64,000 bases of DNA from an uncultured Maribacter sp. (GTDB taxonomy: Bacteria; Bacteroidota; Bacteroidia; Flavobacteriales; Flavobacteriaceae): NCBI RefSeq assembly GCF_947495965.1, contig NZ_CANMBB010000008.1, positions 62,001 to 126,000 of the forward strand, given 5' to 3'. Below the pieces are notes generated by a model. The model saw only the letters and a program-made list of their open reading frames with translations. It had not been told where the DNA came from and searched no databases. Each line of letters opens with the position of its first letter. The stretch's first letter is position 1. The position numbers were made by a program, and so were the translations under genes. This document shows positions 41,830 to 50,677 of this stretch, one piece after another.

Positions 41830-42936
41830 ATGATTAAAAAAGTATATGCATTTATAGTTATAACTCTTGCAATAGCAAGTTGTAAATCTGGAAAACATGC
41901 AGATTTAGGAGATGGATTATTTGCAAATATAGAAACTACAAAAGGAGATATCATTGTAAAATTAGAGCAAGAAAAAACTCCAGTTACTGTTGCAAATTTT
42001 GTTTCCTTAGCAGAAGGAACAAGTCCATTTGTTAGCGAAGAGTTTAAAGGAAAAAAATATTATGATGGTATTATTTTTCATAGAGTTATAAAAGACTTCA
42101 TGATACAAGGTGGCGACCCTACTGGAACTGGCTCTGGTAGCCCCGGATACAAATTTAAAGATGAATTTAATGATTCTTTAACGCACAGTAAAAAAGGTAT
42201 CTTATCTATGGCTAACTCTGGACCAACAACCAACGGAAGTCAATTTTTTATAACCCATAAAGAAACTCCTTTTTTAAACGGAAGACATACTGTTTTTGGT
42301 GAAGTAGTAGAAGGTTTGGACGTAGTAGACTCTATTGCTGTTGTTAAAACACAATCTGACAGACCTTTAGATAGTATTGTCATGAATAAAGTAAGTATTA
42401 TAAGAAATGGGAAACTTGCAAAAAAGTTTGATGCCGTTGAAGTTATGAGTTCTTATTTTAAAGGTGAAGAAGAAAAAATTGCAGCCTTTGAAAAAATGAA
42501 AAGCGAATTTGCTTCTGAACTTAATGAAATGAAAGCTAAAGCAACAGAACTTCCAAGCGGATTAAAAGTATATACTATAAAAGAAGGTTCTGGTGAAAAA
42601 CCAAAAGTTGGTCAAAAAGTAAAAGTTTTTTACGCTGGGTACCTATCTAATGGTAATTTATTTGACAGTAATTATGAAGAAGTTGCTAAAAAATTTAATA
42701 AATACGATGCTAGAAGAAAACAAGGTCGTGGATATGAAGCAATCCCTATGGATTATAGTCCAGATGCTACCTTAATACCAGGATTTAAAGAAGGGTTATT
42801 AAGTATGAAAGTTGGTGACAAAATTCGTGTATTTATTCCACCACATTTAGGGTACGGAGAAGCTGGTGCAGGAGCTGTGATACCTCCTAATGCAGATTTA
42901 GTTTTTGATTTAGAAATTACTGGTATTGCAGAATAA
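41830..42936 (+). CDS. cyclophilin-FKBP dual-domain peptidyl-prolyl isomerase lipoprotein
   Basis: The 368-residue lipoprotein (lipobox Cys18 in ITLAIASC) carries two unrelated PPIase folds. The first, about residues 34-195, is a cyclophilin: YYDGIIFHRVIKDFMIQGGDPTGTG, GILSMANSGPTTNGSQFFIT, FLNGRHTVFGEVVEG. The second, about 240-368, is an FKBP: VKVFYAGYLSNGNLFDSNYEE, LIPGFKEGLLSMKVGDKIRVFIPPHLGYGEAGAGAVIPPN. A short helical linker joins them. Dual-family immunophilins of this order are known from flavobacteria. It probably folds exported proteins in the periplasm. It is followed by a strong hairpin terminator. Confidence 0.93.
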   Translation: MIKKVYAFIVITLAIASCKSGKHADLGDGLFANIETTKGDIIVKLEQEKTPVTVANFVSLAEGTSPFVSEEFKGKKYYDGIIFHRVIKDFMIQGGDPTGTGSGSPGYKFKDEFNDSLTHSKKGILSMANSGPTTNGSQFFITHKETPFLNGRHTVFGEVVEGLDVVDSIAVVKTQSDRPLDSIVMNKVSIIRNGKLAKKFDAVEVMSSYFKGEEEKIAAFEKMKSEFASELNEMKAKATELPSGLKVYTIKEGSGEKPKVGQKVKVFYAGYLSNGNLFDSNYEEVAKKFNKYDARRKQGRGYEAIPMDYSPDATLIPGFKEGLLSMKVGDKIRVFIPPHLGYGEAGAGAVIPPNADLVFDLEITGIAE

Positions 42937-42952
42937 AACAAAACCACATATT

Positions 42953-42989
42953 AAAAAGAAAGGCTTGCATTTTGCAAGCCTTTCTTTTT
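42953..42989. terminator. perfect 17-bp hairpin terminator, bidirectional
   Basis: The arm 42953-42969 is exactly complementary to 42973-42989, with a TTT loop. An A-run leads in and a T-run leads out, so it can stop both the PPIase and pepD transcripts, which converge here. Confidence 0.85.
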
Positions 42990-42993
42990 GCAA

Positions 42994-44454
42994 TTATTTT
43001 TCTGGACTATCTTTCAGAATCTCTAAAACAAACTTCCAGTATTTTTGAACAGATGAAATACTAACTCTCTCATCTGGAGAATGCGCTCCTTTAATGGTCG
43101 GGCCAAAACTTATCATATCTATTTTTGGATAATTTTGTCCTAAAATTCCACATTCTAAACCTGCATGGCAAGCTGCTACATTTGGTTTTTCTTTAAAAAT
43201 TGTTTCATATTTATTTTCTAAAACTTTTAATATAGCAGAATCTGGATTGGGATTCCAACCAGGGTAATCACCAGACAAAGAAACATCCATACCTGCTATT
43301 TCAAAAGTAGCCGTTAACGCATTTGCCAAATCATCTTTAGAAGAATTAACAGAAGAACGAGTTAAACATGCTATTACAACTTCCCCTTTTTTAACGGTTA
43401 CTCTAGCAATATTATTAGAAGTTTCTACTAATCCCGGCATAGAATTACTCATACTATAAACGCCATTATGTGCAGCATAAACGGCATTAAATAGTTTTTC
43501 TTGAGGACGTAACCCCATAACTTTTTTAGGCTTTCTAACAACAGCAAACGTAACATTAAGATTAGGCTCTGTTAATTTAAATTCTTGCTTTAGTATGACA
43601 GCTAAATTTACTATTTCTTTTTCAAATGCACTTGCATGAGCTTTATCTACAATTAACACTGTAGAACTTTCTCGTGGAATTGCATTACGCAAACCACCGC
43701 CATTTATTTCTGAAATTCTTATACTATAATTTCTATTACAGGTATATAAAATTCTATTCATTATTTTATTAGCGTTACCTAATCCTTTATGAATATCCAT
43801 ACCACTGTGCCCACCTTGCAAACCGTTTACAACAATCTTATAAGGAATTATTCCCCTTGGAAGAGACTTCTCAGAATAAGTACGCTTTGCAGTTATATCT
43901 ACTCCCCCTGCACATCCTATACCTATTTCATCATCTTCTTCAGTATCTAAATTCAGTAGAATCTCTCCTTTCAAAATTCCTTCTTTAAGCCCCATTGCAC
44001 CTGTCATCCCTGTTTCTTCATCAATAGTAAACAATGCTTCTAAAGCCGGGTGCTCAATATCTTTACTTTCTAATAATGCCATTATGGTTGCCACCCCTAG
44101 CCCATTATCTGCTCCTAAAGTGGTGCCTTTTGCTTTTACCCAATCTTCCTCCACAAACATTTCTATTCCCTGCTCCTCAAAATCAAAAATAGTATCGTTA
44201 TTTTTTTGATGCACCATATCTAAATGGGACTGTAACGTTATCATTTTCTTATTTTCAAAACCCTTAGAAGCAGGTTTTCTAATTATAACATTACCTACCT
44301 CATCTTTTAGAGTTTCTAAATTTAAAGATTCCCCAAAAGCAAGCATAAAATTTATAACACGTTCTTCTTTTTTAGAAGGTCTTGGAACTGCATTTAAATC
44401 TGCAAATTTATTCCAGACAGCTACAGGTTCTAATTCTCTTATTTCTTCACTCAT
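42994..44454 (-). CDS. pepD: aminoacyl-histidine dipeptidase (PepD)
   Basis: This is a di-zinc M20-family cytosolic dipeptidase that hydrolyses Xaa-His and other dipeptides. The 486-residue protein shows the metal ligands in LQSHLDMVHQKN, GADNGLGVA, TIDEETGMTGA and LDTEEDDEIGIGCAGG. It also has the substrate-binding LQGGHSGMDIHKG and the late AACHAGLECGILGQNYP and ISFGPTIKGAHSPDERV. This is the PepD lineage rather than ArgE/DapE. A TATTTTTG promoter element lies 18 bp upstream, back-to-back with that of the DUF3810 gene. Confidence 0.94.
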   Translation of the reverse strand: MSEEIRELEPVAVWNKFADLNAVPRPSKKEERVINFMLAFGESLNLETLKDEVGNVIIRKPASKGFENKKMITLQSHLDMVHQKNNDTIFDFEEQGIEMFVEEDWVKAKGTTLGADNGLGVATIMALLESKDIEHPALEALFTIDEETGMTGAMGLKEGILKGEILLNLDTEEDDEIGIGCAGGVDITAKRTYSEKSLPRGIIPYKIVVNGLQGGHSGMDIHKGLGNANKIMNRILYTCNRNYSIRISEINGGGLRNAIPRESSTVLIVDKAHASAFEKEIVNLAVILKQEFKLTEPNLNVTFAVVRKPKKVMGLRPQEKLFNAVYAAHNGVYSMSNSMPGLVETSNNIARVTVKKGEVVIACLTRSSVNSSKDDLANALTATFEIAGMDVSLSGDYPGWNPNPDSAILKVLENKYETIFKEKPNVAACHAGLECGILGQNYPKIDMISFGPTIKGAHSPDERVSISSVQKYWKFVLEILKDSPEK

Positions 44455-44472
44455 TTTTTTATTTTAATCCAT

Positions 44473-44480
44473 CAAAAATA
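44473..44480 (-). promoter_or_regulatory. -7 element TATTTTTG of pepD
   Basis: Minus strand; matches TAnnTTTG 18 bp before the pepD ATG. It lies 33 bp from the plus-strand element at 44514-44521, giving a compact divergent promoter pair. Confidence 0.55.
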
Positions 44481-44513
44481 CGGATTGATAAAGAACCTTA
44501 CGAGTAAATTAGC

Positions 44514-44521
44514 TAATTTTG
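44514..44521 (+). promoter_or_regulatory. -7 element TAATTTTG of the DUF3810 gene
   Basis: Matches TAnnTTTG. Its last three bases are an in-frame TTG that could be read as a start codon, which argues for a start further downstream. Confidence 0.5.
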
Positions 44522-44566
44522 AAAAGGACGCTACTTATTCATAACTTTCTAATATCAATATATAAT

Positions 44567-45634
44567 TTGAAATTAACTCTAAATAGAAGTATTGCCATAT
44601 TATTAATACCACAAATTATTATTGTAAAATGGCTTGGAAGCTACCCTGAAGTTGTAGAAAAATATTACAGTAATTTACTATACCCAATAATAGCTTCTTT
44701 CTTTAGAACGCTTTTTGGATGGGTTCCTTTTTCTATAGGAGATATTATATACTTTTCATTAATAGTTATAGGTTTAGGATACATTTATACGAATAGAAAG
44801 TACTTACGAAAAAATCTAAAAGTATTTTTCATAAACTGTATAATGATACTCTCTATAGCTTATTTTACTTTTCATTTACTATGGGGATTAAATTATTATA
44901 GAGAACCTATTTCTAAAAAATTTAATTTAAAAGAAGAATACACACAGGAAGAACTTTTAGTTTTAACTAAAAATCTTATTGCCAAAACTAACGCCACACA
45001 ATTAAAAATTACTAAAGACTCTGCTACTGCTGTAATTTTCCCTTACACAAAAGAAGAAATATTTTCTAAAACTCTAGATGGTTATACTCATTTAAATAAA
45101 AAATATCCTTTTTTATCGTATCAAAAACCAAGCATAAAAGAATCGCTCTTAAGCACAGGACTAACCTATATGGGGTATGGCGGCTACCTTAACCCATTTA
45201 CTAATGAAGCACAAGTAAATGCTCTATTACCTAAATTTAGATTCCCTGTAGTTGCCGGTCATGAAATTGGACATCAAATAGGGTACTCTGCAGAAAATGA
45301 AACTAATTTTATTGGATATTTAGTTACTGTTCGCAACTCTGATATATATTTTAAATATTCTGCATATGCTTATGCTTTAGGGTATTGCCTTAATGATATA
45401 AATAAAAATAACCCAGAACTTGTAAAGCAGTTATTAGAGGAACTAAACCCAGGGGTTAAAAATAACTATAAGGAAATGAGCACTTTTTGGAATACATATG
45501 AAAATCCTTTAGAACCTATTTTTAAATCTATTTATAACAGTTTTTTAAAAGCTAACAACCAAACTAAAGGGATACAAAGTTATAATTCTGTTGTATCCCT
45601 TATTATTAGCTATCATAAAAAAAACAATTTATAA
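44567..45634 (+). CDS. DUF3810 membrane protein with HEIGH metal-binding motif
   Basis: The protein has about 355 residues. Three N-terminal membrane segments (SIAILLIPQIIIVKWLG, the PFSIGDIIYFSLIVIGLGY region, FFINCIMILSIAYFTFHLLWG) are followed by a soluble domain with VVAGHEIGHQIGYSAENETNFIGYL. The HEIGH...E pattern resembles zinc metallopeptidases and is conserved in DUF3810, but activity has not been shown. The TTG at 44567 (KLTLNRSIAILL) is chosen because the earlier TTG at 44519 overlaps the promoter element; this start is uncertain. The gene is convergent with the HNH-type gene. Confidence 0.72.
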   Translation: MKLTLNRSIAILLIPQIIIVKWLGSYPEVVEKYYSNLLYPIIASFFRTLFGWVPFSIGDIIYFSLIVIGLGYIYTNRKYLRKNLKVFFINCIMILSIAYFTFHLLWGLNYYREPISKKFNLKEEYTQEELLVLTKNLIAKTNATQLKITKDSATAVIFPYTKEEIFSKTLDGYTHLNKKYPFLSYQKPSIKESLLSTGLTYMGYGGYLNPFTNEAQVNALLPKFRFPVVAGHEIGHQIGYSAENETNFIGYLVTVRNSDIYFKYSAYAYALGYCLNDINKNNPELVKQLLEELNPGVKNNYKEMSTFWNTYENPLEPIFKSIYNSFLKANNQTKGIQSYNSVVSLIISYHKKNNL

Positions 45635-45646
45635 GTTTTTTTCACT

Positions 45647-46204
45647 TTATTCTACAGAGCCCCAGTTTTCTCCAGATTTAATTCTATACAACTGCATTTC
45701 AGATATACCAAACTGCTTTGCTAACATTTTTAATCTAGTACGCCTATTGGGGTCATTTATTTTTTTCTTTAGCAACCTTACTTTGGCCTCTGACAATTTA
45801 GAATATCGTCGTCTTTTAGAGGCTTCTTTGTATTCCGGATTACTAAATTGGTGCTTCTCTTTCTCTTCTTTAGTAGCCCATTTTAAATTTTCAAGTCTAT
45901 TATCCTTCTTGTCGTAGTTTAAATGAATAACATATTGCCCATCATTTTTTTCAAGAAAATGCTCTGCAATTAACTTGTGTACATATCTACTAGTTAATTT
46001 TTTATTCACTTCCTGTTTTAACGGCAAGTTTTGATAGCCATTAATGTAGGTAACTTTTACCAGTTTTTCGGTAGCACCTTTACAATTAATGATTCTTCCA
46101 AAATTTGAAATTTTGTACTTCTCGTTTTTAGAAATTTTATCGTCAAATTTAATTTCTTTCCACTCTTCTCTTCTGTAGCTTTTTATCATCTTTAGGGGGT
46201 TCAA
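45647..46204 (-). CDS. NUMOD4/HNH-like homing-type endonuclease, possibly degenerate
   Basis: The 185-residue basic protein has an N-terminal NUMOD4-like part (EEWKEIKF..KYKISNFGRIIN). An HNH_3-like segment follows (VHKLIAEHFLEKNDGQYVIHLNYDKKDNRLENLKWATKEE). The C-terminal part has a helix-turn-helix/NUMOD1-like region (RLKMLAKQFGISEMQLYRIKSGENWG). The usual NHIDG of the nuclease site reads IHLNY, so the His is kept but the flanking Asn and Asp are changed. It sits in no intron or intein and interrupts no gene. It could be a stand-alone nuclease or a DNA-binding protein. An in-frame ATG at 46189 is an alternative start. Confidence 0.72.
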   Translation of the reverse strand: MNPLKMIKSYRREEWKEIKFDDKISKNEKYKISNFGRIINCKGATEKLVKVTYINGYQNLPLKQEVNKKLTSRYVHKLIAEHFLEKNDGQYVIHLNYDKKDNRLENLKWATKEEKEKHQFSNPEYKEASKRRRYSKLSEAKVRLLKKKINDPNRRTRLKMLAKQFGISEMQLYRIKSGENWGSVE

Positions 46205-46356
46205 TGATAGTTAATGGTTTCATTCTATATTTTAACAAGATATAAAATTCTTTGCAATACCAGTATTATTTGAGGTATTCCTTACAAACAACAAAAATAA
46301 ATCAGCTTATTTACGTAAAAAAACGTACGTAATCTTACAAAACATAGGATTATAAT

Positions 46357-47547
46357 TTATTTTACTTTTATGAACGGTACTAACTCTCCTATTTTATAAG
46401 CATCTTCTCTAGGGGATAAACAAACAAAACCATTAGCATTAGATAATGTTGTTAAATCTCCAGAACCATTACCATTTATGAGTTTTGCACAAAACATACC
46501 CTTCTCTAAAAAAGTAGTTACTTGAACAAATTTGGTTAATGGAGGTTTTGCTTCTATTTCTTCCTGCAGTAGCACTTGCAGATTATCTTGTGGTAAACCC
46601 AAACTCTTTTTGAACCATGGTAAAAAATACACATGGTAATTAGCAAATGTGGAAACAGGATTTCCAGGAAAAGAAAATATAATGGTATTTGTTTCTTTAT
46701 GCACACCAAACCAAAAAGGTTTTCCTGGTTTTTGTGCCACTCTATGAAAAACTTTTTCTACTCCAAGTTCTTCCATAACCTCAGGGATAAAATCATATTT
46801 TCCTTTAGAAACGCCACCGCTTAACAACAGAGCATCATTTTTCTTAAGCGCTACGGAAATACTCTTTTTTATTTCTTCTTTTTTATCGGCTAAATGTAAC
46901 TGTTCCGGAATAACATACTCTTTATACAAAGCAGCATCTATAGAAAGAACATTAGATTTTCTAATTTGATGAGGCAATGGCTTTTCTTCTACAGGAACAA
47001 GTTCATTTCCTGTAGAAACAACACTTATTTTAGGAAGTTTTTTAACCTTTACTACGGATTTACCGACCGTAGCCAAAATACCAACCTCAGCAGCATCAAT
47101 TCTAATTCCAGGAGATAATAAAACAGCTCCTTTTTTTTCATCAGTTCCTTGTGCATGAATATTTATTCCTTGCTTTGGAATTTGATTTATGGTAACCACT
47201 TTATCCCTAATACTAACATGTTCATACATTACGATGGTATCTGCTTTTTTAGGCAACACAGCTCCTGTCATAATCTCTAGACAGTTATAATCTTCTTTTA
47301 ATTCTTGTTGTGGAATTCCTGCACTACAAATACCCTCTATTTTTAATTCCGTTTTTCCTTCTAAAATAGATTTATAATTAAGTGCAATACCATCTTTAGT
47401 AGAACGATTAAAAGGCGGAAAGTCACGGTCTGCAAAAATTGTTTCGGCTAACACTCTACCAACACTGTTTTTTAAAGTCACAGTCTCTTCTCCAAAATCT
47501 TTAGCATGTTCTAAAACTTTACTAAAGGCATCTTCAAAATTTATCAT
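46357..47547 (-). CDS. moeA: molybdopterin molybdotransferase MoeA
   Basis: MoeA inserts molybdate into adenylylated molybdopterin. The 396-residue protein has the expected blocks FADRDFPPFNRSTKDGIAL, EIMTGAVLPKKADTIVMYEHV, ISVVSTGNELV, LLSGGVSKGKYDFIPEVMEELG, and FSFPGNPVSTFANYH. The ATG at 47547 is used rather than a TTG two codons earlier, because the family begins MINFEDA. It is the last gene of the nine-gene molybdenum operon. No separate MoaB/MogA adenylyltransferase is present in the window. Confidence 0.95.
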   Translation of the reverse strand: MINFEDAFSKVLEHAKDFGEETVTLKNSVGRVLAETIFADRDFPPFNRSTKDGIALNYKSILEGKTELKIEGICSAGIPQQELKEDYNCLEIMTGAVLPKKADTIVMYEHVSIRDKVVTINQIPKQGINIHAQGTDEKKGAVLLSPGIRIDAAEVGILATVGKSVVKVKKLPKISVVSTGNELVPVEEKPLPHQIRKSNVLSIDAALYKEYVIPEQLHLADKKEEIKKSISVALKKNDALLLSGGVSKGKYDFIPEVMEELGVEKVFHRVAQKPGKPFWFGVHKETNTIIFSFPGNPVSTFANYHVYFLPWFKKSLGLPQDNLQVLLQEEIEAKPPLTKFVQVTTFLEKGMFCAKLINGNGSGDLTTLSNANGFVCLSPREDAYKIGELVPFIKVK

Positions 47548-47561
47548 TAGCAATAGTATAA

Positions 47562-48635
47562 TTAGGCATAATTAGCAAAGGAATTTAAACTGTTCATTCC
47601 TCCATTTACATTTACACAAATAGCTTCTGGAAACTCTTTTATTACTATCTGCAATGCTTTTTTACTACGTATACCAGATTGGCAAATAAAATAAATAGGG
47701 GAATTTGTATCTAGTTCTTCCAATTGGTCATCTATTTCATCTAACGGAATGTTTATAGCCCCAATAAGATGCTCATCTTCATATTCATTCTCAGTCCTAA
47801 CATCAATAAGTTGTATATTTTTATCCGCTAACAAATCTTGTAAACCAATAGCTTCAATAGACTCTAGAATTGTTTCACAACTAAAATCATAGTTAGTTTG
47901 CAATTCTTTAATTAATAGGTTTTCTTCTACAACAGGAAATTTTATTTTTTGACTTCTTTGGGCTAAAGCATCAAAAATTAATAAAGTACCGGATAATAAA
48001 TCTCCAATACCTGTAATTAACTTAACCGTTTCTAAAGCTTGTAAGTTACCAATTATTCCTGGTAGTATTCCTAAAACGCCATTCTCATTACAATTCGGAA
48101 TAGCATCTTCTTTTGGCATGGTTGGGAACAAACACCTATACGTTGGACCTCCATTTGCATTAAAAACACTTACTTGCCCCTCAAAATCATGCAAAGCACC
48201 ATAAACAAATGGTTTATTTAGAATAACGCAAGCATCGTTTACAAGATATCTTGTTGGGAAATTATCTGAAGCATCTACAACGCAGTCGTAATTTTTAATA
48301 ATTTCTAGAGCATTTTCAACATTAAGAAAAGTCGCAAAAGTTTTAATTTGTGTATTGGAATTCTGAGCTTTTAATTTCCTAGCTGCAACGGATACTTTTA
48401 GTTCATCTACATCATCCTCGTCAAATAAAACTTGTCTATGTAAATTGGTGATAGAAACCGTATCATTATCTACAATTCCAATTTCACCAACTCCCATGGC
48501 ATTTAAATACGTTAAAACAGGTACACCCAAACCACCAGCGCCAATTACCAAAACTTTAGCATTTGCTAATTTGTTTTGCGCTAACTTTCCAAAACTTTTT
48601 AATTGAATTTGCCTGCTATACCTATTCTGGCTCAT
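47562..48635 (-). CDS. moeB: MoeB-type adenylyltransferase with rhodanese domain
   Basis: The protein adenylates the C-terminal glycine of MoaD before sulfur transfer. The 357-residue sequence starts RYSRQIQLKSFGKLAQNKL and has the nucleotide site VLVIGAGGLGVPVLTYL, VDNDTVSITNLHRQVLF and VDASDNFPTRYLVND. From about residue 265 a rhodanese domain follows (IQLIDVRTENEYEDEHLIGAINIPL, active-site loop ICQSGIRSKKA). This fused MoeB-R form is common. The zinc-binding CxxC pairs of E. coli MoeB are not evident. It overlaps mobA by 4 bp and is followed by moeA. Confidence 0.9.
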   Translation of the reverse strand: MSQNRYSRQIQLKSFGKLAQNKLANAKVLVIGAGGLGVPVLTYLNAMGVGEIGIVDNDTVSITNLHRQVLFDEDDVDELKVSVAARKLKAQNSNTQIKTFATFLNVENALEIIKNYDCVVDASDNFPTRYLVNDACVILNKPFVYGALHDFEGQVSVFNANGGPTYRCLFPTMPKEDAIPNCNENGVLGILPGIIGNLQALETVKLITGIGDLLSGTLLIFDALAQRSQKIKFPVVEENLLIKELQTNYDFSCETILESIEAIGLQDLLADKNIQLIDVRTENEYEDEHLIGAINIPLDEIDDQLEELDTNSPIYFICQSGIRSKKALQIVIKEFPEAICVNVNGGMNSLNSFANYA

Positions 48636-49234
48636 GAGACAGCAATTTTCTCTAATGCATCTTTATAATCTTCTACAGAGTTTGCATTAAGTAACACATG
48701 TTCATTAGAAGGAAAAACTAACTCCACTTCACTATTAATTAAATATTTACGTGGACAACTACCATTCCCAGCTTCTAAGTAAGTTACCGATTCTTTTAGT
48801 GCTTCTGGTTCCCAAATAGCACATAATGGTTCTGGTAACGGACTTTCTTTTAAAGCAAAAGCTGTAGACAAAGGGTTCTTGTTTAAATTTCTAGACGCAA
48901 TTAATTCTTTTAAAGAAGAAACATCCATTAAAGGTAAATCGCAAGCTAAAACTAACCAAGCAGCCTCTGGATGCGTTTTATGAGCAGACAAGAGTCCATT
49001 ATAAGGTCCTTTATATTCGTCTTTATCAATAATAACATTAAAGTCCGTACTAATTTCTGCTGCTTGTTCTTTACGAATACTCATAAAAGTTTTTTCGCAA
49101 ACAGAACTTAACATTTCATATAAATGTTCTCTTTGTGGCTTCCCATGATAAGATAACAATCCTTTATCTTGTCCCATTCGGGTACTTTTACCACCAGATA
49201 GAACTAAACCGTATATTTTATCGTTCAAAATCAT
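48632..49234 (-). CDS. mobA: molybdenum cofactor guanylyltransferase-like MobA
   Basis: The 200-residue protein has the nucleotidyltransferase start YGLVLSGGKSTRMGQDKGLLSYHGKPQ, then YNGLLSAHKTHPEAAWLVLACDLPLM and PLCAIWEPEAL. MobA links GMP to Mo-molybdopterin, and close relatives (MocA) add CMP for xanthine-dehydrogenase-family enzymes. The oxidoreductase in this operon is of the xanthine dehydrogenase family, so the nucleotide used is open. The start overlaps moaC by 17 bp. Confidence 0.85.
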   Translation of the reverse strand: MILNDKIYGLVLSGGKSTRMGQDKGLLSYHGKPQREHLYEMLSSVCEKTFMSIRKEQAAEISTDFNVIIDKDEYKGPYNGLLSAHKTHPEAAWLVLACDLPLMDVSSLKELIASRNLNKNPLSTAFALKESPLPEPLCAIWEPEALKESVTYLEAGNGSCPRKYLINSEVELVFPSNEHVLLNANSVEDYKDALEKIAVS

Positions 49235-49691
49235 TTTTCCCTCCTGTTTTTTTCTCTAATTTAATTTCAGAAATAACAATATCCTGAGATAAAGCCTTAC
49301 ACATATCATAAATAGTTAGTGCTGCCACAGAAACACCTGTTAAAGCTTCCATTTCTACTCCTGTTTTTTCTGTACATTTTACAGTACAGTGAACCAACAA
49401 CTCATTAGCTCCTGGTTCTATATCTATATGTACCTTAGTTAAATTTATTTGATGGCAAAGAGGAATTAACTCCGACGTTTTTTTTACTGCCTGTATTCCT
49501 GCTATAATTGCAGTTTGCAAAATGCTCCCTTTTTTGCCAGAAAATTGATTTTCTGACAAAGTTTTAAAAACTATTTCTGGAAAAATCACTTTTCCAGATG
49601 CAATAGCTAAACGGGGCGATGCTTCTTTATTAGAAACATCAACCATTACTGCATTACCAGCTTCATCTATATGTGTAAGTTTCGTACTCAT
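49218..49691 (-). CDS. moaC: cyclic pyranopterin monophosphate synthase MoaC
   Basis: MoaC converts the MoaA product to cyclic pyranopterin monophosphate. The 157-residue protein has LTHIDEAGNAVMVDVSNKEASPRLA at the start, KKTSELIPLCHQINLTKV and TGVEMEALTGVSVAALTIYDMCKAL, all diagnostic. It overlaps moaA by one base, indicating coupling. Confidence 0.97.
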   Translation of the reverse strand: MSTKLTHIDEAGNAVMVDVSNKEASPRLAIASGKVIFPEIVFKTLSENQFSGKKGSILQTAIIAGIQAVKKTSELIPLCHQINLTKVHIDIEPGANELLVHCTVKCTEKTGVEMEALTGVSVAALTIYDMCKALSQDIVISEIKLEKKTGGKNDFER

Positions 49692-50674
49692 TACCCTCCT
49701 ATTGATGTCATTGAATTAGAAAAAACATTTTTGTATTTTTCTTGGGCTTCAAAACCTGTTTTAGCTCTGCTCCCAACAGCTTTTAGAATTTCGGTTTTAA
49801 TCCCATTTTCAGAGTCTTCACCTCTCATAATATCTCTTAAATTAGCACTAGCTTTTGCATACAAACAAGTAATTACATCTCCTGTAGCAGAAATTCGTAA
49901 TCTATTACAACTACCACAAAAAGTTCTGCTAAAAGACGGTATAACACCAAAAGAGCCTATGTAGCCAGGTATTTTGTAATTAATAGAAGTGGATGTTTTC
50001 TCGGATTCTAATTTAAAATAATCCGGAAAACCTTCTTTAATATGTTCTAAAATGTACTTATAATCCCACTTTAACTTAGAGAATGATTTTGTACCCCCAT
50101 TAAATGGCATTTCTTCTAAAAAACGTACACAAACATCAAAATCCTTAGTTAACTCTAAAATTGGAAGTATATCTTGCGTATTTTGACCTTCTAATGCTAT
50201 AAAATTTATACGCACATTAAAACCTTCTGTTATTAATTTAAGAATATTAGCGTGTACTGTTTCGTATTCTTTTCTTCTTGTAATACGTTCAAAAGTATCT
50301 CTATTAATAGCATCTAAACTTACATTAATATTTTTAATTCCTAATATTTTAAGCTCATTTATGTACGGTCCAATTACAGTTGCATTTGTGGTGATAGATA
50401 TATCTTTTAACCCCTCTAAATTAGATAAGTGACGTAATAAAACCATTACATCTTTACGAACAAATGGCTCTCCTCCTGTAATTCTAATTTTATCTATTCC
50501 TTGACTTACAAGAATAGAACTTAACTTAGATAATTCTTCTATTGTAAATAAGGCATTGTTTGGTGCAAAATTTATACCTTCAGAAGGCATACAATAATTG
50601 CATCTTAAATTACAACGGTCTGTTACCGCTAAGCGCAAATAATTAATTGTTCTATTATGATTATCTACTAACAT
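49691..50674 (-). CDS. moaA: GTP 3',8-cyclase MoaA
   Basis: This radical-SAM enzyme starts molybdopterin synthesis from GTP. The 327-residue protein has the N-terminal 4Fe-4S motif CNLRCNYC (Cys21, 25, 28), ITGGEPFVRKDV, the C-terminal second cluster FCGSCNRLRISATGDVITCL and a terminal Gly-Gly (SIGG) typical of active MoaA. It sits between moaE (3 bp) and moaC (1-bp overlap). Confidence 0.97.
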   Translation of the reverse strand: MLVDNHNRTINYLRLAVTDRCNLRCNYCMPSEGINFAPNNALFTIEELSKLSSILVSQGIDKIRITGGEPFVRKDVMVLLRHLSNLEGLKDISITTNATVIGPYINELKILGIKNINVSLDAINRDTFERITRRKEYETVHANILKLITEGFNVRINFIALEGQNTQDILPILELTKDFDVCVRFLEEMPFNGGTKSFSKLKWDYKYILEHIKEGFPDYFKLESEKTSTSINYKIPGYIGSFGVIPSFSRTFCGSCNRLRISATGDVITCLYAKASANLRDIMRGEDSENGIKTEILKAVGSRAKTGFEAQEKYKNVFSNSMTSIGG

Positions 50675-50677
50675 AAA

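Noticed and set aside
45591-45917. Plus-strand reading frame across the end of the HNH-type gene
   Set aside because: It is antisense to a gene with recognisable domains and shows no family motif of its own.
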